A stretch of 6,282 nucleotides of DNA from an uncultured Lachnospiraceae bacterium. GTDB lineage: Bacteria > Bacillota_A > Clostridia > Lachnospirales > Lachnospiraceae. Below the pieces are notes generated by a model. The model ran no database searches, was not told where the DNA came from, and was given only the letters and a program-made list of their open reading frames with translations. The stretch lies in the NCBI GenBank assembly GCA_947178085.1, contig CAMWWS010000170.1, positions 1 to 6,282 on the forward strand. The letters run 5' to 3'. A program made the position numbers and the translations under genes. Positions 1-6,232 of this stretch are shown here, one piece after another (the stretch's first letter is position 1; every line of letters starts with the position of its first letter).

Positions 1-48
1 GTAAAACGCGAGATTTGTCATCATAAGCCCGTCACCTAAAAAGCAGTT
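1..48 (-). pseudogene. GH31 coding sequence continuing past the in-frame TGA (partial, runs off window)
   Basis: The 16 codons after the TGA at 51-49 stay in the same frame without another stop and read NCFLGDGLMMTNLAFY. In GH31 proteins the conserved PYIYS segment is normally followed, about ten residues on, by a G-x-x-MM/MR segment and a hydrophobic strand, and that is what appears here. So the original gene continued past the window edge and the TGA interrupts it. Gly (GGA) or Trp (TGG) would each be one base from TGA at this position. The neighbouring SGNH gene ends in TGA TGA TAA, so TGA does work as a stop in this genome. Confidence 0.7.
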
Positions 49-1845
49 TCAGGCGTTAGAATAAATATATGGCATAAACTCATATCTTATACGATTAATC
101 TTAATTAAGGCGTCATAAAAAGCGATATCAGCATTTTCAAAGTTCCACAGTTCTCTTCTGCAATCGGTTCCGTGACCTCTGAACACCGGCAGAAATGCTC
201 CCCACTGGTACCATCTGATGAAAAACTCCCTATAGCCTAAGTCTTTTACGGTATCCTCAAAGTCACCGCGCCAAAACCAGTTAGAGCCTCTCTTTACGAA
301 GAATGCGCCGATGTCGGTCGTCCAGTAAGGCAGACCACTTGCACAGAAATTGAGTCCCGATGCAATCTGCTTCTTAAGTGTGTCCCATGTTGCAGCGACA
401 TCACCGGACCAAAGAACTGTGCCAAGCCGCTGACCACCGGTATATACGCTCCTTGTAAGATTGCAGACTCGCTTGTCTGAGCCCGAAGAACGCTGACCCT
501 CATATACTCCGAGCGCATGATAGAAACCGAAGGCATTGGTCTGCTCAACCGGCAGGCAATCTGAAGTTGCGCTGACATAATCAGAGTACATTCTTGACGG
601 TTCAGGACGTTCCTCGGTCTGCCACTCAGGAGTTATCGGTTCGCTGTTGTCGCACCACCATGCATCGACTCCGTACTTAAAAAGCCCTCTTTCGAGCTGC
701 TTCCAGTACATCTTTCTGCCTTCCTCACTGAGAGCGTTATAGATGTTCTGACCTGGGAGAAAAAGACCCGCAGACTCAAATTCGCTGTGATTTTCGCAGC
801 CCGCGTCAGAATTTGCCCATACCGAAATCATAAAGCGGACATGACTGTCGTGAAGCTTTTTTATCATTCCTGACGGGTCGGGATATCGAGAAAAATCAAA
901 AGATTTCTGTCCCCACTTTCCATCTTCCCACGAGCACCAGTCCTGAACAATGCAGTCAAGACCTATTCTCCGGGAACGATAGCCCTCAAGAACTGTTTCG
1001 ATATCCTTTTGGTCGTCGTACTTTTCCTGAGACTGTATGTAGCCATAAGCCCAACGGGGCAGCATAGCCGCCTTACCGCTTAAAAAGCGGTACTGCGCAA
1101 TCACCCCGTGCATATCTTCGCCGTACATGAAAAAATATTCAAGCTCAGGAACCGCCTCGGAATAAAGGTAAGTGCCATATTGTGTGTCATTGAATATTAC
1201 AGGACTGTAACAGTCGTTCAGTATTCCGTAACCAAGTGTCGAAATCATCATCGGAACGGCGATTTTGCGATTGGCCTGATGGAGATAAACCGTTTGCCCG
1301 CGAAGTGAACCAAACCCCTCCTCGTGCTGACCGAGACCGTATACCGCCTCACCGTCCGAAAGCTTAAAATTAAACGCCGCATGGTAGCTGAACCCGTCTT
1401 CAACACGCTGCGCCTCACGGACTACGTCTTTGACTCCGTCCGGAGTTTCAACCTTTTCGGTGCGCGCCGAAATCATACGGAATTTTTTAAAGCGTTCCAT
1501 AGTCTTTGCATCGCGGTCAGCCTCGCTGAATATCAGTTTTCCGTCGGTGTTGTAATATTTAAAGGACGCAGTTTTGCGGTTAATAGAAATTCTAAGTTTC
1601 GAAGTTTTGAGGACTACTTCTTCTGTCGATTCTTCAAAGCTCCAACCATCCATAACATCCTTTACGACGATTCCGGGGCGCAGCATATCCGAGAAAGCGT
1701 CCTCTCTTGTCAGGGAAATCCGGACAGTTTTTTCGTTCATCGGGGAAAGACGGTGCGTTCCGTAATCGGAAAACAGCCAGAGACCGTCAGAACGACGCTC
1801 AGCTCTTTTGATTTCCCTGCTCGGCGGTTTTTGCGCGTATAGCAT
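49..1845 (-). CDS. Glycoside hydrolase family 31 enzyme, ended early by an in-frame TGA
   Basis: This 598-residue frame reads as a GH31 retaining alpha-glycosidase. The N-terminal beta-sandwich (about residues 60-255) contains the family-typical GLGQHEEGFG and VPMMISTLGYGIL. The (beta/alpha)8 barrel follows from about 262. The catalytic nucleophile is D399 in WWCDNSEP and the acid/base is D482 in LWSGDV; D302 (VQDW), R465 (LTRS) and H558 (RGHGT) fit other active-site positions. There is no signal peptide, so it should act in the cytoplasm on imported oligosaccharides. The substrate cannot be read from sequence; alpha-glucoside, alpha-xyloside and alpha-galactoside are all possible. The start is set by GGAGGA six bases upstream. 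It lies 25 nt after the Xre-receiver gene and is probably cotranscribed. Oddity: the frame stops right after MPYIYSNA, at the end of the barrel, so the usual C-terminal beta-sandwich domains are missing although GH31-like codons continue beyond the stop. The family call is firm; whether the protein is active is doubtful. Confidence 0.9.
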   Translation of the reverse strand: MLYAQKPPSREIKRAERRSDGLWLFSDYGTHRLSPMNEKTVRISLTREDAFSDMLRPGIVVKDVMDGWSFEESTEEVVLKTSKLRISINRKTASFKYYNTDGKLIFSEADRDAKTMERFKKFRMISARTEKVETPDGVKDVVREAQRVEDGFSYHAAFNFKLSDGEAVYGLGQHEEGFGSLRGQTVYLHQANRKIAVPMMISTLGYGILNDCYSPVIFNDTQYGTYLYSEAVPELEYFFMYGEDMHGVIAQYRFLSGKAAMLPRWAYGYIQSQEKYDDQKDIETVLEGYRSRRIGLDCIVQDWCSWEDGKWGQKSFDFSRYPDPSGMIKKLHDSHVRFMISVWANSDAGCENHSEFESAGLFLPGQNIYNALSEEGRKMYWKQLERGLFKYGVDAWWCDNSEPITPEWQTEERPEPSRMYSDYVSATSDCLPVEQTNAFGFYHALGVYEGQRSSGSDKRVCNLTRSVYTGGQRLGTVLWSGDVAATWDTLKKQIASGLNFCASGLPYWTTDIGAFFVKRGSNWFWRGDFEDTVKDLGYREFFIRWYQWGAFLPVFRGHGTDCRRELWNFENADIAFYDALIKINRIRYEFMPYIYSNA

Positions 1846-1851
1846 AGTTAT

Positions 1852-1857
1852 TCCTCC
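1852..1857 (-). promoter_or_regulatory. Ribosome binding site of the GH31 gene
   Basis: Read on the minus strand this is GGAGGA, followed by six bases (ATAACT) and the ATG at 1845. It is a strong Shine-Dalgarno match that fixes the GH31 start. It lies in the 25-nt gap after the regulator, which is too short for an obvious separate promoter. Confidence 0.8.
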
Positions 1858-1870
1858 ATCTTAGAGTTTT

Positions 1871-2539
1871 TTACCCAACCCGTTCCACAAGGCACTCCGC
1901 CTGAAAAGGTTTTACAACAAAGGCATCCGCTCCCAGTTGTAATGCCTGTTTCACATTGCTTTCCTGAGACAATGCCGAAAGCATGACTACCTTTACTTCG
2001 GGATGCTCTTCTTTAATCCTTCTTAGTACCTCTATCCCATCCATACCGGGCATGCAGATGTCAAGTACACATACATCCACAGTCTCATTTTTTAATATAT
2101 CTAGGCATGTCTGACCGTCCTTTGCCTGTAAAACGGTATGCCCGAAGTGCGTCAGAATATCCTCCAGCATCATTCTCATAAAATCCGCATCATCAACAAC
2201 CAGAACTTTTTTGCTTTCTCCCGTTCTGGGAGTAGGAATATAATCGAAGATACTGTCCGCCTGACTTTGGTTTAAAGGCATGTTGTAATCATCCTTAGAT
2301 TCCTGACTCTTCTTGAATTCCTGTCCCACATAAGATGGCTTGATGCCGAGCAGCTCATCCGAGCTCACCCATAAAGCATCTGATATTAACGGCACCATGG
2401 CAATGTCAGGATAAGAAATTCCCATCTCCCATCTCGACACAGCCTGTGGCGTAACATTCAGCATTTCAGCCAATTCCGCCTGTGTCATATTCCTTTTTTG
2501 ACGCCTGTACTTAATTATCTCTCCAATATTCATATTCAT
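1871..2539 (-). CDS. Xre-type HTH / CheY-like receiver fusion regulator
   Basis: I take the ATG at 2539 (222 aa), because AAAAGGAG lies seven bases upstream; the longer frame to 2572 would need a TTG start with the strong site inside the coding sequence. Residues about 5-65 form a Cro/C1-type helix-turn-helix, with the recognition helix in TPQAVSRWEMG. A polar linker (about 66-109) leads to a receiver domain (110-222) with the acidic pair D116-D117, phosphoacceptor D160 in VLDICMPGMDG, switch residues S188 and F207, and K210 in VVKPF. FMRMMLEDIL and VVKPFQ are typical of chemotaxis CheY rather than OmpR or NarL receivers. It probably binds DNA under control of phosphorylation by an unlinked kinase, since none is encoded here. 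The closest target in position is the downstream GH31 gene. The last helix looks a few residues short, ending RVG (see findings). Domain assignment is firm; targets and kinase are unknown. Confidence 0.9.
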   Translation of the reverse strand: MNMNIGEIIKYRRQKRNMTQAELAEMLNVTPQAVSRWEMGISYPDIAMVPLISDALWVSSDELLGIKPSYVGQEFKKSQESKDDYNMPLNQSQADSIFDYIPTPRTGESKKVLVVDDADFMRMMLEDILTHFGHTVLQAKDGQTCLDILKNETVDVCVLDICMPGMDGIEVLRRIKEEHPEVKVVMLSALSQESNVKQALQLGADAFVVKPFQAECLVERVG

Positions 2540-2546
2540 AGAACTT

Positions 2547-2554
2547 CTCCTTTT
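2547..2554 (-). promoter_or_regulatory. Ribosome binding site that decides the regulator start
   Basis: The minus strand reads AAAAGGAG, seven bases before the ATG at 2539. This supports the 222-residue form over an 11-residue extension starting at TTG (2572). Confidence 0.8.
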
Positions 2555-2579
2555 CTGCACTGTTTGTGCCAACTAAATT

Positions 2580-2597
2580 TCATTTATACATAAATGA
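2580..2597. promoter_or_regulatory. Perfect palindrome, candidate operator of the HTH regulator
   Basis: TCATTTAT-AC-ATAAATGA has eight-base arms that are perfect inverted repeats around a two-base centre. It sits between the predicted -10 box (2607-2612) and the ribosome binding site of the Xre-receiver gene, near or just after the expected transcription start. Xre-family dimers commonly bind short palindromes of this size and repress their own promoter, so autoregulation is a reasonable inference. It is very AT-rich, so chance or a small RNA hairpin is also possible. Confidence 0.45.
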
Positions 2598-2606
2598 TAT
2601 ATTCAG

Positions 2607-2634
2607 CTTATCATGCAGAAAAATCTTAAGTCAA
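2607..2634 (-). promoter_or_regulatory. Candidate sigma70-type promoter of the regulator-GH31 unit
   Basis: Minus-strand TTGACT (2634-2629) lies 16 bases before GATAAG (2612-2607), matching the -35 box at five of six bases and the -10 box at four of six. It lies in the 117-nt gap between the SGNH gene and the regulator start. No convincing terminator separates this promoter from the SGNH gene, so read-through from upstream could add to it. Confidence 0.45.
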
Positions 2635-2656
2635 ACAAGTGGTAATTGTATTATCA

Positions 2657-4165
2657 TCATCCGGCCGGATGCCAGCTTGCGTCATAATACAGCCGCCCGA
2701 TTACCTCACCCTGCTGTCCCAGAATAAGGATCTGCACTTCATCATTATAGTGTTCTTCCATATCCAGATAATTATTGTCAAAGTCTTCGTTAACATACAC
2801 AGCCCCAAAATTGTGAAGACCTATATAAGTCGTTGTCCCCAGCAAAGTTTCAAAATTATCCGGCTGTACTTCTCCGCCGAATTCATAATTTACAGGTGTG
2901 CTGCTGGCCTGTCCTGAGGCATCACGAATCAACAAATAAGGACCGTTTGCCTCCATCGCCTCATCTATGATTTCTGTACCGGTCAGCTGCTTCACAAACC
3001 TGCGGACTGTAGAATCATGAATCGCTTTAGAATCCCCTCTCATGAATATGACCGCGCTTGCATTGATATTCTGAATCTCACCCAACGCCTCATAAAGATC
3101 CCTCTGATGTATCAGCCGGTCAATTTCGTAAGACTGCCACTGCACCGCCTTTTCATCCCATACCGAATAATTTGCGTCCGCCCGGTGATCCGGCATTGCA
3201 TAAACATTCTTTAGTACATAACCGACATAACCGGTCATCTTGCGCATACCGTTCGTATTTAAATGCGTGTCGTCACTCATATCGGTGTAAAAGTCAACAA
3301 TCAACGGTGTCTCATGTGGAAGCATATTCAGAAAAACAATTCCCCGCTCATCGGCAATCTGCGCCGCCGTATTGACTACCTGCCTATCATGATCATCAGA
3401 AATAGCCATCGGAATAAAAGTCAGGATCACATTAATATCCCTTTCCGCACATACATCCAATATTTTTTCCAGATACTCCACACAGACAGATTTCTTAGGA
3501 AGCACCTGTGTGGTGTCTTCCGACTGATAAATCGATGGATTTAAGCACAATGTTGTTCTCTGCTCCGCTCCTAACAGATAACTGCTGTTAAGCTTACCGC
3601 CTAAGGCTGTAAAATCATCCGATTCTAAAGAAGACCACCGGTCATGATATAACGTAAAATCCCACAAAAATTCTTTGCGTATCTCATAATCCGATATCAG
3701 ATCTTTCACCGCTGCAATCTTCGTTCTGCTAAGATGCCAGATATCCATATTATAATGTAAAAGAGAAACGGAATTTCGTATTTCATCCTCCGATTCATAT
3801 CCGTTCATGATATCCAGATATTTATAATCTCTGTCCATAGCCCACAGATCAACTACAACACATTTGGGTGTACAGTAGTCCAAAGCGTTCATCAACATCC
3901 AATATGATTCTGTCACCATGCCGCCCGGTTTTCCCATGTTATAAGATGTGATACCGTATTCCGTATAGAGTTGAATCGGATTAACGCCGTTTAAGACGTG
4001 CGAAGATCCCAGAAAAAGTACGTCCACCTGATCGGCAAGTTCTATAAAATCCCCATATTTTTTAATGCTTTCTTTTCTCTGCGTAATACGTGCAGCAATG
4101 CCAATCAGTATAAAAACGAGTAAAAAAAAGATTAAAATTTTAGCCGCTTTGTACAGTCTTCTCAT
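2657..4165 (-). CDS. Membrane-anchored SGNH-hydrolase-like protein, MBOAT partner
   Basis: Residues 9-26 form one hydrophobic N-terminal segment, so this 502-residue protein should be tethered to the membrane with its body outside. The SGNH fold is shown by FLGSSH (G53-S54-S55-H56, S55 as likely nucleophile) and by DDTHLN (D298 to H301, the D-x-x-H block); NMGKPGG around 76-82 fits block II. In MBOAT-linked systems such as AlgI/AlgJ and DltB/DltD, the SGNH-like partner helps pass or place the acyl group on the extracellular polymer, and I infer the same here. Residues about 330-502 lie beyond the SGNH fold; the end (VYVNEDFD... VQILILGQQGEVIGRLYYD) loosely recalls an ILEI/FAM3-like beta domain, a weak assignment. 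The ATG at 4165 directly follows an in-frame stop, and the nearest Shine-Dalgarno is 15 bases away. It lies 47 nt after the MBOAT gene and ends in three consecutive stops (TGA TGA TAA). Confidence 0.82.
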   Translation of the reverse strand: MRRLYKAAKILIFFLLVFILIGIAARITQRKESIKKYGDFIELADQVDVLFLGSSHVLNGVNPIQLYTEYGITSYNMGKPGGMVTESYWMLMNALDYCTPKCVVVDLWAMDRDYKYLDIMNGYESEDEIRNSVSLLHYNMDIWHLSRTKIAAVKDLISDYEIRKEFLWDFTLYHDRWSSLESDDFTALGGKLNSSYLLGAEQRTTLCLNPSIYQSEDTTQVLPKKSVCVEYLEKILDVCAERDINVILTFIPMAISDDHDRQVVNTAAQIADERGIVFLNMLPHETPLIVDFYTDMSDDTHLNTNGMRKMTGYVGYVLKNVYAMPDHRADANYSVWDEKAVQWQSYEIDRLIHQRDLYEALGEIQNINASAVIFMRGDSKAIHDSTVRRFVKQLTGTEIIDEAMEANGPYLLIRDASGQASSTPVNYEFGGEVQPDNFETLLGTTTYIGLHNFGAVYVNEDFDNNYLDMEEHYNDEVQILILGQQGEVIGRLYYDASWHPAG

Positions 4166-4208
4166 CTATGTTTATTCATTCCTCTCTTGCATAGTATTTG
4201 GGGAACAT
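4162..4208 (-). promoter_or_regulatory. Tiny ORFs linked by ATGA overlaps ahead of the SGNH gene
   Basis: Between the MBOAT stop and the SGNH start the minus strand has an ATG at 4208 that opens a 10-codon frame (MFPKYYAREE) ending TGA at 4178-4176. That TGA overlaps an ATG at 4179 (ATGA), which opens a 5-codon frame (MNKHR) whose TGA at 4164-4162 overlaps the SGNH ATG at 4165. The only good Shine-Dalgarno, AGAGAGG (4187-4181), is 15 bases from the SGNH ATG. Such overlaps can carry ribosomes from one frame to the next, so translational coupling is possible. These may also be chance frames in a short spacer. Confidence 0.3.
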
Positions 4209-4212
4209 GGTT

Positions 4213-5667
4213 CTAAAACCGATAATAAATAAAATTAGCGGTATCATATCCTGAACCCCACACGCCGCAGATCCCGATTAAAAGAATCGCCCCTATATAA
4301 ACAGGCCAGCGAATCCACAACCGCTCCTTCGCAATATGCTTTGAAAGAAAAATACCGCGCTCATTGAACAAATCCACCATAATAAGCATTAACAGCCCGA
4401 GAAACATCAGCGCTACATTCGGACGGTCCAGCCCCAACGTATAGAATGTGCCGTCAAACAGCTCCCAGAACTTCGGATGCAAAAACCTCTCGCAGATATG
4501 CAGCACTGCCCCCATATTTTCCGCCTGAAAAATAATCCATGCGAAGTTGACCAGCAAGAATGTCACTGCAATCCTGACCACGCGCAGGCTCCTTGTATGT
4601 ACGCCGTCATGTGTATTCAGATTTAACAACTCCGCCGCTTTTCTGCACACGGGCATAAGCAGGGCGCCAATCACCTGATACAGTCCGTGCAGCCCTCCCC
4701 AAATAATAAATGTCCATCCTGCACCATGCCACAGTCCGCTCAGAAGAAAGACAATCATTATGTTACAGTATTTCCTGACAGTCCCCTTCCGGTTACCCCC
4801 CAACGGAATATAGATATAATCCCGAAACCAAGAAGAAAGCGAAATATGCCATCGTCTCCAGAAATCCGCTACGCTCTCCGCCAGATAAGGACATTTAAAA
4901 TTCTCCATTACCCGGATTCCCAGTGTCTTGGCAATGCCTATAACAATATGTGAATATCCTGCGAAATCACAATAGATTCGGAATGTATACAGTACAGAAG
5001 TCACCGCCAGCAATGCACCGCCGTACTGTTCCGGCGCTGCATACACATGAGATACGAGAATAGATATACGATCTGACAAAACAAGTTTCATGAAATACCC
5101 CCAAAGGATTTGCGTGAAACCGTCCCTGATTCGTTCAGTATCAAACCGGACATTCTTTAGAAAATCCGTAGAAAATTGCGGAAGCATATTTCCGGCGCGT
5201 TCAATCGGTCCGGAAAGAATCGTCGGAAAAAAAGAGACAAAAAGTGCATATCTGAACAGATTCCTTTCCACAGGAATCCGCCCCTGATATACATCCGCAA
5301 GATATCCGCATGACATAAACAGATAGAATGAGATGCCTGCCGGTAAAATCAAACTGTTGATTCGACCTCCGCTTAAAAATCCGGCATACTTAAAATAACC
5401 CAGCATTGCCAGATTGAAAATAATCGTAATGATAAATACAAGCTTCTTATAGAATAAAGCATCTCGGAAACGATTCATTATCAGTGCGCCGGTATAAGAA
5501 AACAGCGTTGCAACTATCAGAAAAAGCAGATACCGTATATTCTGGCTTCCATAAAAGAAATAACTGCTCATCAGAAGAAACGGGCATCTGAAGCGTGCCG
5601 GAAGCGCGTGATAGATTAGCATAATAACGATAAAAAAACATATAAATTCAACAGAAACTATTTGCAT
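4213..5667 (-). CDS. MBOAT family O-acyltransferase (AlgI/DltB-like)
   Basis: This 484-residue integral membrane protein has roughly a dozen hydrophobic segments. It carries the MBOAT signatures: PAGISFYLF (109-117), FFPTILSGPIER (146-157), YCDFAGYSHIVIGIA (232-246), DFWRRWHISLSSWFRDYIYI (268-287) with H274, and the catalytic H314 in LSGLWHGAGW. Its length and its C-terminal FIYYRF are normal for the AlgI/DltB branch. Proteins of this branch move an acyl group from a cytoplasmic donor across the membrane onto a cell-surface or secreted polymer. With the SGNH gene right downstream, polysaccharide O-acetylation is the likeliest role. No alginate gene or dltA/dltC carrier gene is present in the window, so neither name is used. 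The ATG at 5667 follows CCGGAG with seven bases between. The polymer and the acyl donor cannot be told from sequence. Confidence 0.93.
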   Translation of the reverse strand: MQIVSVEFICFFIVIMLIYHALPARFRCPFLLMSSYFFYGSQNIRYLLFLIVATLFSYTGALIMNRFRDALFYKKLVFIITIIFNLAMLGYFKYAGFLSGGRINSLILPAGISFYLFMSCGYLADVYQGRIPVERNLFRYALFVSFFPTILSGPIERAGNMLPQFSTDFLKNVRFDTERIRDGFTQILWGYFMKLVLSDRISILVSHVYAAPEQYGGALLAVTSVLYTFRIYCDFAGYSHIVIGIAKTLGIRVMENFKCPYLAESVADFWRRWHISLSSWFRDYIYIPLGGNRKGTVRKYCNIMIVFLLSGLWHGAGWTFIIWGGLHGLYQVIGALLMPVCRKAAELLNLNTHDGVHTRSLRVVRIAVTFLLVNFAWIIFQAENMGAVLHICERFLHPKFWELFDGTFYTLGLDRPNVALMFLGLLMLIMVDLFNERGIFLSKHIAKERLWIRWPVYIGAILLIGICGVWGSGYDTANFIYYRF

Positions 5668-5674
5668 TGGTTTT

Positions 5675-5680
5675 CTCCGG
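5675..5680 (-). promoter_or_regulatory. Ribosome binding site of the MBOAT gene
   Basis: The minus strand reads CCGGAG, with its GGAG core seven bases before the ATG at 5667. It supports this start for the MBOAT protein, whose first hydrophobic segment begins a few residues in. Confidence 0.7.
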
Positions 5681-5702
5681 TATTTACATAATATACAAAA
5701 TT

Positions 5703-5731
5703 ATTCTATAACGGATACCACACAAAAGCAA
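5703..5731 (-). promoter_or_regulatory. Candidate promoter of the MBOAT-SGNH operon
   Basis: Minus-strand TTGCTT (5731-5726) and TAGAAT (5708-5703) are 17 bases apart. The -10 box matches consensus at five of six bases, the -35 box only at its TTG. It lies within the 93-nt gap between the split-barrel gene and the MBOAT gene, about 35 bases ahead of the MBOAT start. It could be weak or need an activator. Confidence 0.4.
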
Positions 5732-5752
5732 GTTTAAATACTGACTTTAAAT
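5731..5752. repeat. Short direct repeat upstream of the MBOAT promoter
   Basis: AGTTTAAAT (5731-5739) and ACTTTAAAT (5744-5752) match at eight of nine positions and are 13 bp apart, at and just upstream of the candidate -35 box. The repeats could be an activator site or an AT-rich promoter-enhancing element. They are short enough to arise by chance. Confidence 0.3.
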
Positions 5753-5760
5753 TCCCACTC

Positions 5761-6222
5761 TTATTTTTCAGCGTAATTTACAAATTCAGCTTCTTTATCA
5801 TATTCCGCCAGTTCATCCGCAGAAATATCCCCAATATCGTCATAGCTGTAATAGCGGCCATGATCTGCCTGAAATTCAATTATACAGTAATCTTCATCAT
5901 CTACTCCATTCGGATAATATTGCTCATCGCCCTCATTCCATAACATAGCTTTATGTTCGTGGTCAAAGTGTACCGTAACAGTTCCTGTAAGGCACACGCA
6001 CCGAAAGGCCTGACAATTATCGAAATATAAGCAGGCTTTATTATTTTTTAACAGAGCCTGAGTATGCATAGAAGATGTATTTGTTGAAATAAAATGTCCG
6101 CCTAACCCTTTGTGCCAAGTGCAGAATACTCTTCTTATACCCGGGTTCCCATCTTTATCCAGAAATCCTATACTGGCAATCCCGGATTCTTTTACTAAGT
6201 TATTAATTTCTTTCAGTGTCAT
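5761..6222 (-). CDS. Pyridoxamine 5'-phosphate oxidase-like flavin split-barrel protein
   Basis: I choose the ATG at 6222 (153 aa), because AGGAGG sits ten bases upstream; the longer frame to 6270 would start at TTG and would contain this site within coding sequence. The protein fits the small FMN-binding split-barrel group of the PNPOx-like superfamily: a first strand pair around GIASIGFLDKDGNPGIRRVF, a core strand HFISTNTSSMHTQALLKNN (typical of the flavin-phosphate region), then CLTGTVTV, and a late MLWNEGDEQYYPNGVDDEDY segment ending in IIEFQADHGRYYS. Many such proteins bind FMN or other flavins and reduce small molecules or remain uncharacterised; the fold does not prove pyridoxamine oxidase activity. 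Six cysteines in 153 residues is rather many, but CxC at 75-77 has no clear metal-site partner. It is separated from the MBOAT gene by 93 nt with its own candidate promoter, so a functional link is not implied. Confidence 0.85.
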   Translation of the reverse strand: MTLKEINNLVKESGIASIGFLDKDGNPGIRRVFCTWHKGLGGHFISTNTSSMHTQALLKNNKACLYFDNCQAFRCVCLTGTVTVHFDHEHKAMLWNEGDEQYYPNGVDDEDYCIIEFQADHGRYYSYDDIGDISADELAEYDKEAEFVNYAEK

Positions 6223-6232
6223 ATCTTTATTT

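Noticed and set aside
1..51. Selenocysteine or general TGA recoding at the GH31 stop
   Set aside because: I see no convincing SECIS-like hairpin just after the TGA, tryptophans in this gene (such as the WW before the nucleophile) are TGG, and the SGNH gene ends in TGA TGA TAA.
1324..1842. Plus-strand 172-codon open frame opposite the GH31 N-terminal region
   Set aside because: It lies wholly antisense to a well-supported GH31 domain and has no recognisable domain; the other plus-strand frames in the window are antisense shadows of the same sort.
2540..2572. TTG start giving an 11-residue longer regulator
   Set aside because: The extension contains the strong AAAAGGAG site for the ATG at 2539, and the Xre domain begins right after that ATG.
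2620..2656. Terminator after the SGNH gene
   Set aside because: No stable stem is visible after the triple stop; the short T-run in this stretch lies within the promoter spacer and lacks a hairpin before it.
5731..5760. Terminator after the split-barrel gene
   Set aside because: The only pairing is AT-only TTTAAA arms with no GC stem and no proper T-run, too weak to call a rho-independent terminator.
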